Source: Bacteroidia bacterium (lineage in GTDB: Bacteria; Bacteroidota; Bacteroidia; B-17B0; Aurantibacillaceae). From it: DNA of 64,000 bases. Positions 17,667-26,915 of this stretch are shown in pieces; positions within the stretch are counted from its first letter, which is position 1; each line of letters opens with the position of its first letter. Position numbers and translations under genes: made by a program. The stretch is from the NCBI GenBank assembly GCA_026003255.1, contig BPGX01000005.1:1-64000 (forward strand), in the 5' to 3' direction. Below the pieces are notes generated by a model that saw nothing but the letters and a program-made list of their open reading frames with translations, ran no database searches and was not told the origin of the DNA.

Positions 17667-18032
17667 TCAAAAATCTTTATATCATAGGTTGAAGACCTTG
17701 TTAATTGTGCATTTCATCAAATTTAATTTTTTTTGATGTAAGCACCGTTTTGGTGCAATTAAATTATAGTAAAAAGTGTTTTAATTCTTTGTCTACCAAA
17801 GATTTTGGAGATATATGTAAAAATCACTTGCAGATTTTAGGGTATTGAACGATGATAATAAATCATCTTGTTGTTGTAAAGTAAATAAAGATAATAATGA
17901 TAATGATAAGTTTGAAAACACAGAAAATAATTTAAAAAGTAACAATAGTAATGATAACAATGATAATAAAGAAAATAATCGCAATAATAAAAGTAACTCA
18001 AGTAATACTACTGATTAAAACATTAAAAAGCC
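17667..18032. other. 366-bp gap with low-complexity Asn/Asp-coding stretch
   Basis: No conserved gene is evident. At 17742-17756 a small hairpin GCACC-GTTTT-GGTGC occurs, possibly the end of the RipA-like transcript. From 17845 (TTG) to 18018 (TAA) the plus strand is open for 57 codons and reads as a very Asn/Asp/Ser/Lys-rich tail with a CCC triplet (NDDNKSSCCCKVNKDNNDND...). In the same frame an ATG sits at 17815 but is followed at once by TAA. It could be the tail of a decayed gene or simple AAT/GAT repeat DNA. A minus-strand leucine-rich ORF over it is its shadow. Confidence 0.45.
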
Positions 18033-18662
18033 CTAATCTGATGATTCCCTAACATACTCACCCGCATCCGGTCCTAAATTAAAAATCAAATCTAAAACAC
18101 TTAAATTAGGTTGAAAAGGAAATCTATCTGAAAATACTTGTAAATACGGAACTTTTAATTTATCTGGTAGTGTCAACTTTTTATCAAAAAAATTTCTATA
18201 ATCCATTTCGTAGTTCGTCTTGTACTCACTTGTATATTCAATAGTAGTTTTAATACCTAATATCTTCAAAATAGTTTTCATCAATTTCATATCTAATTCA
18301 AACAAAAATTTTTCTTCTGGTTGAATCAAATGTTGTAACAATTCATCAGCATAGTATTCAAAAAAAGGAGATTTTCTGTAAGCGGAAAGAATAGCTACAT
18401 AATGATTTTTATACCATTTTTCTTTGTAACAAATTTCTTTTTTATCAATCATTTCTTTACTGGAGTGATGTTTTAATGGTATGATTAAAGGCATAACCCC
18501 ATTGGCTGTCAAAATATAATGCCTGTTCCGATAAGTTTGCTTCACAAAATACTCTTTCGTTTCAATGCATATTTTAGGATATTGTTGTACGAGATAATAA
18601 AAATAAATACTTCCAAAGTATTGAACAGAAAAAACTGGCATTGATGTTTTCTCAGTTAACAT
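18033..18662 (-). CDS. WbqC family protein
   Basis: This is a 209-aa protein of the WbqC-like family, found in surface-polysaccharide and housekeeping loci; its biochemical role is poorly defined. Typical features are VQYFGSIYFYYLVQ near the N-terminus, TYRNRHYILTANGVMPLIIPLKHH (about residues 41-64) and the C-terminal YLQVFSDRFPFQPNLSVLDLIFNLGPDAGEYV. It begins 3 bp after the end of the signal-peptidase-like gene, so the two are probably one transcript. As I recall, lepB-like genes next to WbqC recur in Bacteroidota. Confidence 0.9.
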   Translation of the reverse strand: MLTEKTSMPVFSVQYFGSIYFYYLVQQYPKICIETKEYFVKQTYRNRHYILTANGVMPLIIPLKHHSSKEMIDKKEICYKEKWYKNHYVAILSAYRKSPFFEYYADELLQHLIQPEEKFLFELDMKLMKTILKILGIKTTIEYTSEYKTNYEMDYRNFFDKKLTLPDKLKVPYLQVFSDRFPFQPNLSVLDLIFNLGPDAGEYVRESSD

Positions 18663-18665
18663 AAT

Positions 18666-19521
18666 TCACTTAAAATGGTAACTATAAAAAACAATACCCA
18701 CAACATCCTTTCTTCTGATAGGTCCTAAATACCTGCTATCTACCGCATTATCTCTATTATCGCCCATTACAAAATAATAATCATTTTTGAATTCATATTC
18801 TGACACATACCTTCCTTTGATAAATAAACTATCGTTGTGAACTTTGCCTGTTCTTTCTTCTTCCTGTATTATTGGCAAATAAACATCAATATTATTTCGA
18901 GAAAGTTGAATTTTATCTCCCTTTTTAGGCAAATAAATCGGTCCCCAAAAATGCTTATTCCACTTAAGTTTTTCTGAATATGGATAAATATCGTCTTCAA
19001 AAACAAATGGCTGTTCTAATTGATAGGAAATCGCCAATACATTGCTATCTTGCTTCATTTTAATGTATTCTACAAAACTTGCACTCACAGCATATTCCAA
19101 ATTCATTGATATTAAAACGCTTTCATCTAATAATGATTTTAATGGAAGTTATTTTCTCAATACTATCGGATAATTGAACAAAATAATTTTTCTGATAAGT
19201 TTCTATTGGAACTTCCAAATTCCCATTAACATAAACTTTTCCACTATCTATCAAAATACTATCTCCCGGCAAACCAATGACCCGCTGAACAAACCAATAT
19301 CTCGCATCTACCGATGAATCCTGTCCTTCAAAATAGTCACTTCGATAAATAACCATATCATTATGATTCGGATAAAGTAAAAACTTTCTGTATACCAAAA
19401 CATCGGATTTCGCTATTGTATCATTCATATCATTCGCAGGCATCCTGTAAATTCCTATCAAACTATAAATAATTACAAATAATATAAACCCAAACACTAT
19501 ATAAACAATCTTTTTTTTCAT
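18666..19521 (-). pseudogene. S26-type signal peptidase homologue, frameshifted and lacking catalytic residues
   Basis: This is a homologue of signal peptidase I. The N-terminal part (19521 to about 19140) has one membrane anchor, a box-B-like segment MPANDMNDTI, and a box-D segment FVQRVIGLPGD plus DSGKVYVNG. The C-terminal part (from 19106) has box E, VMGDNRDNAVDSRYLGPI. The frame breaks at an A4 run on the coding strand (19137-19140); removing one base joins the parts as ..TSIKSLLDESVLISMNLEY.. into 284 aa. Aligned with PSGSMxPTL, the catalytic Ser is Asp31, and the box-D catalytic Lys is Gln. Both lie upstream of the frameshift, so they are not its artefact. Even with the frame repaired it looks like a pseudoenzyme. 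Confidence 0.8.
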
Positions 19522-19617
19522 TAAGAATTCCCGAAAATGTTTATTATATTATCTACAAAGATACAAAAAAAATACAAACTCAAAAACTATTCCCCTAAAT
19601 ATTCCGGGAATGTCTTT

Positions 19618-21835
19618 TCATAACAATTTTTTATATTCACTAACATTCCCATAATTTTCTCCATCAAGGATTATCTCACCACTTGTTACCTTTCCTATTT
19701 TATACAAAGGCACATTCCATTTTGAACAAATAGTTTCAATTAATTTCAACTTATCTATTTTTGCACTCACCACTACCCTACCCTGCGCTTCTCCAAAATA
19801 ATACGCATCAATACGAATATCTAACACTTTTTGAACTTCAAAACCCAAATGATTCACAAACGCAGATTCACATAATGTTGTAAACAATCCTCCATCGCTA
19901 ATGTCATGCGCACTTAAAATGAGTTGTGATTGGATTAATTCTTTTACGCATTGCTGCATTGCATATTCTTCTTCCAGATTAAAATAAGGAGCCGGGAAAT
20001 GTTTTAAGTTTCTGTAAGAATACAAATATTCCGATGCCGCAATATCATTTACTATTTTTCCAATTACTAATATCACATCATCTGAGTCCTGAAATGCTAA
20101 TGGGGTTTGATATTTTTTATCTTCCAGTATACCCAACATACCAATAGTTGGAGTTGGAAACACCGCCCCACTTTCGGATTGATTGTAAAAACTCACATTT
20201 CCTCCCGTTACCGGCGTATCTAATTTTCTACACGCCTTACTCATACCTTTAATAGCGCCAACAAATTGCCAATACACTTCTGGATTGTAAGGATTCCCAA
20301 AGTTCAAACAATTCGTTATTGCCACTGGCTCTCCACCACTACACACAATGTTTCTGGCTGCCTCACATACAGCTATTGCCGTACCTTCTTCCGGATCAGC
20401 GTATACATAACGACTGTTACAATCTACTGATACTGCCAATGCCTTATTGGTATTATGAATATTCACTACCGTCGAATCCGATGGATAATTGGTACTCATG
20501 TTATTAATTCGTACCATACTATCGTATTGTTCATATACCCATCGTTTGGATGCTATATTAGGATGTGAAATAATGTACTTTGCTACTTTTTCAAAATTCC
20601 TCCTTATCCTTTATATCAGGCACTTGATGAATATCAAATTGTTTGTTTAATTTATAGTATTCTGCTTCTTTATATTCTCTAATATACACTGGCGCTCCAC
20701 CTCCCACTACTAATGCATCGGCAGGTACCTCTGCTACTAATTCATCATAAAAATAATATCGTAAAATCGGTTCTTTCGTAACAACTCCAATTTGTACGCA
20801 ATTCAAATCCCATTTCTCAAAAATCTTTTTCACTTCTTCTTCTCTACCTTTCTTAACAACAACCAGCATTCTCTCCTGTGATTCACTCAATAAAATTTCA
20901 AAGGGCTGCATATCCGGCTGTCTCAAAGGCACTTTGTCTAACCAGACAATCATTCCATGATTCCCTTTAGCACTCATCTCTGATGTAGAGCAAGTAATAC
21001 CTGCCGCTCCCATATCTTGCATCCCTACTACTGCTCCCGTTTCAATAATTTCTAATGTGGCTTCTAACAATAATTTTTCCTGAAAAGGATCACCCACTTG
21101 TACAGCAGGTAAATCTTCTGCAGAATTTTTAGTAATATCTTTGGATGCAAAGGCAGCCCCGTGAATACCGTCTTTCCCTGTGGCTGAACCTACAATAAAC
21201 ACAGGATTTCCCTCACCTTCCGAAATCGCACGAACCGTTTTATTTTTTTCAACAATACCAACGCTCATAGCATTTACCAATGGATTTGTTGAAAAACTTT
21301 CATCAAAAAACACTTCACCTGCAACTGTCGGCACTCCAAAAGCATTTCCATAATCGCCAATTCCTTTTACGACGCCTTTGATTAACCATTGTGTTTTTTT
21401 ATCTGCGATATTTCCAAATCGCAATGAATTGAGTTGAGCAATAGGCCGTGCACCCATTGTAAAAATATCTCTATTGATACCACCCACTCCCGTAGCCGCT
21501 CCTTGATATGGTTCAATAGCACTGGGATGATTGTGTGACTCTATCTTAAAAGCACATGCCAGGTTATCACCAATATCTACTAACCCTGCATTTTCTTCTC
21601 CGGCTTTAGCTAATAAATGTTTGCCTTCTTTTGGTAATTGTTTTAACCAGTACAGAGAGTTTTTGTACGAACAATGCTCGCTCCACATTACAGAAAACAT
21701 GGATAGCTCTGTAAAATTAGGAACACGACCTAAAATTTCCACAATTCTATCAAATTCTTCTTCTAAAAGACCCAACTGCTTTGCAACATTTTTATCTGTT
21801 AAAGGATTTTGTATTTTTTGAGTGGTAGTAATCAT
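19618..21835 (-). pseudogene. purL: Phosphoribosylformylglycinamidine synthase PurL, one frameshift
   Basis: This is the FGAM synthase large subunit of the small (PurS/PurL/PurQ) type in purine synthesis: it makes FGAM from FGAR, ATP and ammonia. The N-terminal part shows [35 protein letters not shown] and SLRFG; the C-terminal part shows ITNCLNFGNP, GGNVSFYNQS and SAHDISDGGL. The break is at 20593-20596, a T4 run on the coding strand. Removing one T changes EEF-stop to [15 protein letters not shown].. and joins both parts into exactly 738 codons, the family length. PurL is needed for purine prototrophy, so sequencing error is likely; read literally, the gene is split. Confidence 0.92.
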
Positions 21836-21914
21836 ATCTTTATATTTCGCTGTAAATGTAGTGAATTGACACCATTCACTTAAAAGAAATTTTACTTAAA
21901 TTGCAAGCAAAAAA

Positions 21915-22499
21915 ATGGCTTCTAAAATATACACCAAAACAGGAGATAAAGGCACTACCGGACTTTTTGGCGGCACCAGAGTTTCTAAGGATTTTGAGCA
22001 AATTGAAGCGTATGGCAATATTGATGAATTAAATTCTTACATTGGATTATTAAAAGACCTGATTAATGAACTAACTTTTGATTCTAAAGATAAAATCATT
22101 TCAATTTTGATACACATTCAGGATAGATTATTCAGCATTGGTTCGCATTTAGCCACAGACATGAGAAAGATTGAAAAAGTAAAAGACCTATTACCTCCTT
22201 TGTATGATGAAGACATTACACAATTAGAAATTGCCATTGATGAAATGGAGAATAGTTTAGAACCTATGAAATATTTTGTTCTTCCGGGTGGACATAAAGT
22301 CATATCGCATTGTCATATAGCTCGATGTGTCTGCCGAAGAGCAGAACGAAGTGTGGTTAGATATTCTCACATTCAATCAGAACTGGAACCTCATATTTTA
22401 CCCTACTTAAATAGATTATCGGATTATTTATTTGTTTTAGCTCGATTTTTGACAAAAAAACTGAACGTGCAAGAAACACCATGGATTCCTAAAAGGTAA
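21915..22499 (+). CDS. Cob(I)yrinic acid a,c-diamide adenosyltransferase, PduO type
   Basis: This enzyme transfers the 5'-deoxyadenosyl group of ATP to Co(I) corrinoids to make adenosylcobalamin (194 aa). The ATP-binding N-terminus KIYTKTGDKGTTGLFGGTRVSKD, then EAYGNIDELNSYIG, and the second signature HIARCVCRRAERSVVRY with LNRLSDYLFVLAR are all present. No cobalamin-synthesis neighbours are seen, so it most likely serves B12 salvage. It is divergent from purL and 11 bp upstream of a histidine kinase gene. Confidence 0.94.
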   Translation: MASKIYTKTGDKGTTGLFGGTRVSKDFEQIEAYGNIDELNSYIGLLKDLINELTFDSKDKIISILIHIQDRLFSIGSHLATDMRKIEKVKDLLPPLYDEDITQLEIAIDEMENSLEPMKYFVLPGGHKVISHCHIARCVCRRAERSVVRYSHIQSELEPHILPYLNRLSDYLFVLARFLTKKLNVQETPWIPKR

Positions 22500-22510
22500 T
22501 TTTTTTCAAT

Positions 22511-23776
22511 ATGTTATTTCTTATCAAAAAGATATTAAAGAGCATCACGGATATTGGTATTAAAGACAATTACGACATAAATAAAAAATTCAAAATTCGT
22601 TTTTTAAATGGTTTACATTTTTTGCTTTCTATCATTCTTTTAAACAGTGCATTATTTTGGTATGTTATAGAAAGTGAATTTTTTGTTACGATAAAACTTC
22701 TTTGTTTAGTATTAGCTGTATTGGGTATTTTATTAAATAAATTCTTTTACCATACACTTTCAACTGTTTTATTGTATATCTATATAAACTTTTTAATAGC
22801 TTTCATGATTACATTCTATCCAGAAGCAGTTGATGGGTATATTTATTATTTTCCATTTGCAATGGTAATTGGTATTAATAATACCGCTTTTTTCAGAGAC
22901 AAAACCTCCATTCTATCTGCTCTTTTTTCAGTTGTAATTTTGATTTTAATCTCTATAATAAATTTAAAAGAACTATTTGCTTTGGATTATTTTCTAAACA
23001 TAACTACAAAAGAAGTAGAGTGGATACGAAAGTTTAATTTTATCACCTCATCTATCTGTATTGCCTTTTTTATAGCTTTTTATATATGGCTATCCAACCA
23101 TCATATTAAGGAATATAATCTGTTACTTCAAAAAGAACATGCATTATATCAGCAGTTATTATCTTCTCTTAAACAAAAAGAAATTCTGCTTTCCGAAGTG
23201 CATCATCGTGTAAAAAACAATCTTGCTATTCTCAACAGCATGATTAATATGAAGTTAAATTCTAACGATAATGAGTCAGTAAACATTACCCTTGCATCAT
23301 TACAAAACAGGATTTTCAATATGAGCAACATTCATAACTTACTTTACACTCATGAAAATGTTGAAAATATTAATGTAGAAGATTTTGTAAAGAAAATCTT
23401 GCACGATTCAATAAAATCAACAAAAATATCCAACCTTAAAATTATTGAAAATTATGATAGTATAGGTAAAATAAAAACCAGTGTTTTAATTCCTTTAGGA
23501 ATATTATTACACGAAATTATTTCAAATGCTATTCATCATACTTTCCTTAAATGTTCTAACCCAATATTAAAAATAAATCTTTACCAACATGAAGAAAATG
23601 TTATCTTGTGTATAAAAGACAATGGTAATGGATTATCCCCCAACTTCAAAAAAGGATTAGGAATGGAACTTATGTATTTGTTAGTTGAACAATTAAATGG
23701 GTCTTTGCATCTTGAAAATGATAGCGGACTAAAAGTGAAAATGAGTTTTCCAAAACAAGAAATTTTATCTAATTAG
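22511..23776 (+). CDS. Membrane sensor histidine kinase (HisKA_2/HWE-like)
   Basis: This is a 421-aa sensor kinase. The N-terminal ~195 residues hold about six transmembrane helices with short loops, so sensing is probably within or near the membrane. A short linker coiled coil (residues ~200-230) leads to the phospho-acceptor motif SEVHHRVKNNLAILNSMI typical of HisKA_2 kinases. An HATPase domain follows: N-box LHEIISNAIHH, G1 IKDNGNGLSPNF and G2 KGLGMELMYLLVEQL. No response regulator is adjacent, so the partner is unknown. Its stop overlaps the convergent rsmI stop by 4 bp. Confidence 0.92.
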   Translation: MLFLIKKILKSITDIGIKDNYDINKKFKIRFLNGLHFLLSIILLNSALFWYVIESEFFVTIKLLCLVLAVLGILLNKFFYHTLSTVLLYIYINFLIAFMITFYPEAVDGYIYYFPFAMVIGINNTAFFRDKTSILSALFSVVILILISIINLKELFALDYFLNITTKEVEWIRKFNFITSSICIAFFIAFYIWLSNHHIKEYNLLLQKEHALYQQLLSSLKQKEILLSEVHHRVKNNLAILNSMINMKLNSNDNESVNITLASLQNRIFNMSNIHNLLYTHENVENINVEDFVKKILHDSIKSTKISNLKIIENYDSIGKIKTSVLIPLGILLHEIISNAIHHTFLKCSNPILKINLYQHEENVILCIKDNGNGLSPNFKKGLGMELMYLLVEQLNGSLHLENDSGLKVKMSFPKQEILSN

Positions 23777-24441
23777 ATTACTATTACAAATTCTCCTCTT
23801 GGTTCGTGTTGTTGAAAATGTAGTATCATTTCATCTATGCTTCCTCTTAAATGTTCTTCAAACTTTTTAGATATTTCTCTTGATATGCTAATTTCTTTTT
23901 CACCACCAAAAATATTTTTCAAATCTTCCAATGTTTTCAAAAATTTATGTGGACTTTCATACAGCACTTTTGTATATGGACATTGCGCTAATTCCTGCAA
24001 CTTACTTTGTCTTCCCTTTTTAACAGGTAAAAATCCAAAAAACACAAAGTGATGTAAAGGCATACCACTACATACCAATGCCGGCACAAATGCAGTTGCA
24101 CCCGGCAAACACTCTACGGGAATTTGATTATCAATACACTGCTTTACTATTAAATAGCCCGGATCTGAAATGGCCGGCGTTCCTGCATCACTTATCAATG
24201 CAATGTTTTTTCCATCCAATAAATCTTGAATAATATTCTGTATTATAGAATGCTCGTTATGTGCGTGATAAGATTTTAAATTCGTTGAGATATTAAAATT
24301 CTGCAATAATGGTCTGGACGTTCTTGTATCTTCTGCTAAAATATAATCTACTTGCTGTAACACTTCAACCGCACGAAACGTCATATCTTTCAAATTCCCT
24401 ATCGGCGTTGGTACTACAAATAGTTTTCCTTTAATTTCCAT
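23773..24441 (-). CDS. rsmI: 16S rRNA (cytidine(1402)-2'-O)-methyltransferase
   Basis: RsmI 2'-O-methylates C1402 in the decoding centre of 16S rRNA using S-adenosylmethionine. The 222-aa product has the tetrapyrrole-methylase fold motifs in order: LFVVPTPIGNLKDMTFRA at the N-terminus, AEDTRTS, YHAHNEHS, ALISDAGTPAISDPGY and CLPGATAFVPALVCSG. It is somewhat short (about 280 in E. coli), lacking the C-terminal extension as in many Bacteroidota. It is the last gene of a minus-strand run with cmk, 26 bp apart. Confidence 0.95.
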   Translation of the reverse strand: MEIKGKLFVVPTPIGNLKDMTFRAVEVLQQVDYILAEDTRTSRPLLQNFNISTNLKSYHAHNEHSIIQNIIQDLLDGKNIALISDAGTPAISDPGYLIVKQCIDNQIPVECLPGATAFVPALVCSGMPLHHFVFFGFLPVKKGRQSKLQELAQCPYTKVLYESPHKFLKTLEDLKNIFGGEKEISISREISKKFEEHLRGSIDEMILHFQQHEPRGEFVIVI

Positions 24442-24467
24442 AATTATTAAAAGTAATCAACTTAATT

Positions 24468-25175
24468 CTATTGAACAGAATGATTTTCTAATAACTTTAA
24501 ATCTTGAATAAGTTTTAATACATATTCCAATTGTTGATCTCTGTCTAAATCGGTCGTATCTAAAACAATGGCATCTTTTGCTTGAACTAATGGATTTTCT
24601 TTACGATGAATATCCAAATAATCTCGTTCTAATAAATTTTTTTTGACTTCGTCTTCAGTAGCATAAATGCCTTTACTGTGCAGTTCATCCAACCTACGCT
24701 TTACTCTAACATCCAAATCGGTAATAACAAACAATTTTAGTTCTGCATCCGGAAAAACATTGGTACCTATATCCCGCCCATCCATTACTATTCCTTTGTT
24801 TTTTCCATACTCTCTTTGTTTTTCTACTAAAAAACGACGAACTTCTTTAATAGAACTAATCTTACTTACTACATCAGAAACCTCTGGCGTACGAATGATT
24901 CTCTCAATATTTTCACCATTTAAATAAGTTTCAGAAGAATAGGTCTCAGGATTAAACACGAACTGAATATCTAATTTTGTCAATGCCTTTAGCAATTCAT
25001 CCACTAAAATTCTTCCCTCTTTTATTAAATGATTTTTCATTGCATAATAAGCCACTGCCCTATACATCGCACCAGAATCTACATAAATATATCCTAATTT
25101 TCTCGCTAACCCCTTCGCAAGCGTGCTCTTCCCAGTTGCTGAATAACCATCTATAGCAATAATAATTTTTTTCAC
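24468..25175 (-). CDS. cmk: (d)CMP kinase (cytidylate kinase)
   Basis: This kinase phosphorylates CMP and dCMP with ATP (235 aa). The P-loop is DGYSATGKSTLAKGLA at residues 9-24, followed by YVDSGAMYRAVAYYA, the NMP-binding TPEVSDVVSKISSIKEVR, GIVMDGRDIGTNVFPDAELK and the LID segment. Length and motif order match bacterial Cmk. It begins 11 bp after a small acidic hypothetical gene and precedes rsmI. A plus-strand ORF overlapping it is antisense noise. Confidence 0.96.
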   Translation of the reverse strand: MKKIIIAIDGYSATGKSTLAKGLARKLGYIYVDSGAMYRAVAYYAMKNHLIKEGRILVDELLKALTKLDIQFVFNPETYSSETYLNGENIERIIRTPEVSDVVSKISSIKEVRRFLVEKQREYGKNKGIVMDGRDIGTNVFPDAELKLFVITDLDVRVKRRLDELHSKGIYATEDEVKKNLLERDYLDIHRKENPLVQAKDAIVLDTTDLDRDQQLEYVLKLIQDLKLLENHSVQ

Positions 25176-25186
25176 TGAACAATCGT

Positions 25187-25753
25187 TTAATTAGAATTAG
25201 TATTTAATTCAGATTTCAACATTTCTAAAACTTCATCCACCAAAAACAATGTGTCTTCTGATAAACTATCATAAACTTGTTCTATTTGTTCAACAGATTG
25301 TTGGACATCATTTTCATCAAATGGTCTGGCTAATCCAATAATGGCACTATGCGCTTCTAATGCTAAAGAGAAATTAGAAGACAACAAATGCGGAATAAAT
25401 AACAATAAATCTTTGGAATCATTAAATCCTGCCTCCCAATAAGCACATATCAATTTTGAAAGTATGTTTTCATCTTTAATTTCCTGAATTTGATCTGCAA
25501 GCAATGTTTTATAATTATTTTGTTTTAACCACAAAAGCAAGTCGTTTTTCTCAGAAACATTATCGTATTGTTCAATAAATTTTTCTACATCCAATATCTT
25601 TATGCTTTGTTCTGCTTCTTTTTCTTTTTTCTCTAAAATAATTGTATTGAAATTTTTTGCATTGAATAAAAAATCATCCGACAATTCTTTCTTATCCCCC
25701 AGTGCTTCATTTTTCTCTTCATCACTTAAATAAAATTCTTCATTCAACTTCAT
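25187..25753 (-). CDS. Hypothetical acidic cytoplasmic protein
   Basis: I do not recognise this 188-aa protein. There is no signal peptide or membrane segment. The first ~60 residues are charged and probably disordered (KNEALGDKKELSD); the rest is helical with alternating Leu-rich and acidic stretches (LLLWLKQNNYKTLLADQIQEIKDENILSKLICAYWEAG..), reminiscent of HEAT-like helices. It is 11 bp upstream of cmk and likely co-transcribed. A dispersed repeat lies upstream. Confidence 0.7.
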   Translation of the reverse strand: MKLNEEFYLSDEEKNEALGDKKELSDDFLFNAKNFNTIILEKKEKEAEQSIKILDVEKFIEQYDNVSEKNDLLLWLKQNNYKTLLADQIQEIKDENILSKLICAYWEAGFNDSKDLLLFIPHLLSSNFSLALEAHSAIIGLARPFDENDVQQSVEQIEQVYDSLSEDTLFLVDEVLEMLKSELNTNSN

Positions 25754-25800
25754 AAATTTTTCATTTTTATTAAAAGTTCAATTCCTTACATTTTTTTGTC

Positions 25801-25920
25801 TCTAATGCACTAAAAGATATTCGTGCATTCGTGGCAAATAAAAAATAAAATATAATCAGTGAAAATCTGTCTCAATCTGTGGCATCTGTGTTCTATTTTA
25901 ATATTCGTGCATTCGTGACT
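25801..25920 (-). repeat. Dispersed CACAGATT-type element with flanking ATTCGTGCATTCGTGGC modules, copy 2
   Basis: On the minus strand this reads AATAGAACACAGATGCCACA, then further CAGATT units. The motif ATTCGTGCATTCGTG (plus strand) occurs on both sides, at about 25819-25834 and 25903-25917. It fills most of the 180-bp gap between moxR and the hypothetical gene. Confidence 0.8.
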
Positions 25921-25933
25921 ATATTTTATTCAT

Positions 25934-26905
25934 CTATAATTTCAATTGTTCAATTAATTGCAAAATAATATCCTTTGCTTTTATATTCTCCGCTTCTGCT
26001 TTGTAATTCAAAACAATACGATGTTGTAAAACACCAATAGCTACTGCATTCACATCTTCAATATCCGGACTAAATTTTCCATTCAACAAAGCGTGACACT
26101 TAGCACCTAAAATCAAATTTTGTGAAGCTCTTGGACCAGCCCCCCATTCAATATAATTTTTAGTAAACTCATTCGATTTATCTCTTGTCAAATTCACCAA
26201 CTTCACCGCATATTCAACCACAAAATTCGTTACAGGTACTTTTCTGACAATGTGTTGATATTGCTCAATTTGCTCTTTAGATAATATCTTATTGACTTTT
26301 TCCTGCAAATCAGTAGTCGTTTGTTTGACAATTTGTATTTCTTCCTCAATAGTTGGATAATCTAATTGAATACTCAGCATAAAACGGTCTAATTGTGCTT
26401 CTGGCAAAGGATAAGTACCTTCCTGTTCAATCGGATTTTGTGTAGCCAATACAAAAAAGGGCTGTGGCAATGGATACAATTTTCCAGCAATAGTAACTTG
26501 TTGCTCCTGCATTGCTTCTAATAAAGCCGATTGTGTTTTCGGCGGCGTACGATTGATTTCATCCGCTAAAATAATATTCGCAAAAACAGGTCCTTTGACA
26601 AATTGAAATTGCTTTTGCTCATTCAATATCTCTGAACCTAAAATATCACTGGGCATTAAATCCGGTGTAAATTGAATACGATTAAATTCTAATCCTAAAA
26701 CATCTGCAATGGTCTTTACCAGCAAGGTCTTTGCCAATCCGGGAACACCAATCAATAAACAATGACCACGAGAAAATATAGATAAAATGGTCTGTTTAAT
26801 AACTTCTTCCTGACCTACAATTTTTTTTGCTATTTCTTTTTTGAGCAAATGATAATCTTTATGTAATTGCTGTGCTATTTCGGCTTCAGAAAGCGATGTT
26901 GTCAT
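25934..26905 (-). CDS. MoxR family AAA+ ATPase
   Basis: This is a 323-aa MoxR-type AAA+ chaperone ATPase. Walker A is GVPGLAKTLL, preceded by KIVGQEEVIKQ; LADEINRTPPKTQSALLEAMQEQQVTI holds Walker B and the sensor region; then ATQNPIEQEGTYPLPEAQLDRFML and a C-terminal lid domain with WGAGPRASQNLILGAK. I chose the start MTTSLSEAE at 26905; a longer ORF adds 22 hydrophobic residues that overlap the end of the surA-like gene and do not fit the family. MoxR usually pairs with DUF58/VWA proteins, but none is adjacent here. Confidence 0.94.
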   Translation of the reverse strand: MTTSLSEAEIAQQLHKDYHLLKKEIAKKIVGQEEVIKQTILSIFSRGHCLLIGVPGLAKTLLVKTIADVLGLEFNRIQFTPDLMPSDILGSEILNEQKQFQFVKGPVFANIILADEINRTPPKTQSALLEAMQEQQVTIAGKLYPLPQPFFVLATQNPIEQEGTYPLPEAQLDRFMLSIQLDYPTIEEEIQIVKQTTTDLQEKVNKILSKEQIEQYQHIVRKVPVTNFVVEYAVKLVNLTRDKSNEFTKNYIEWGAGPRASQNLILGAKCHALLNGKFSPDIEDVNAVAIGVLQHRIVLNYKAEAENIKAKDIILQLIEQLKL

Positions 26906-26915
26906 AAAAATAAAT

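Noticed and set aside
17742-17756. Terminator after the RipA-like gene (GCACC-GTTTT-GGTGC)
   Set aside because: The stem is only 5 bp and no T-tract follows on the plus strand, so I left it as a note in the gap entry.
17793-17984. Leucine/serine-rich minus-strand ORF
   Set aside because: It is the reverse reading of AAT/GAT triplet-rich DNA and has no other support.
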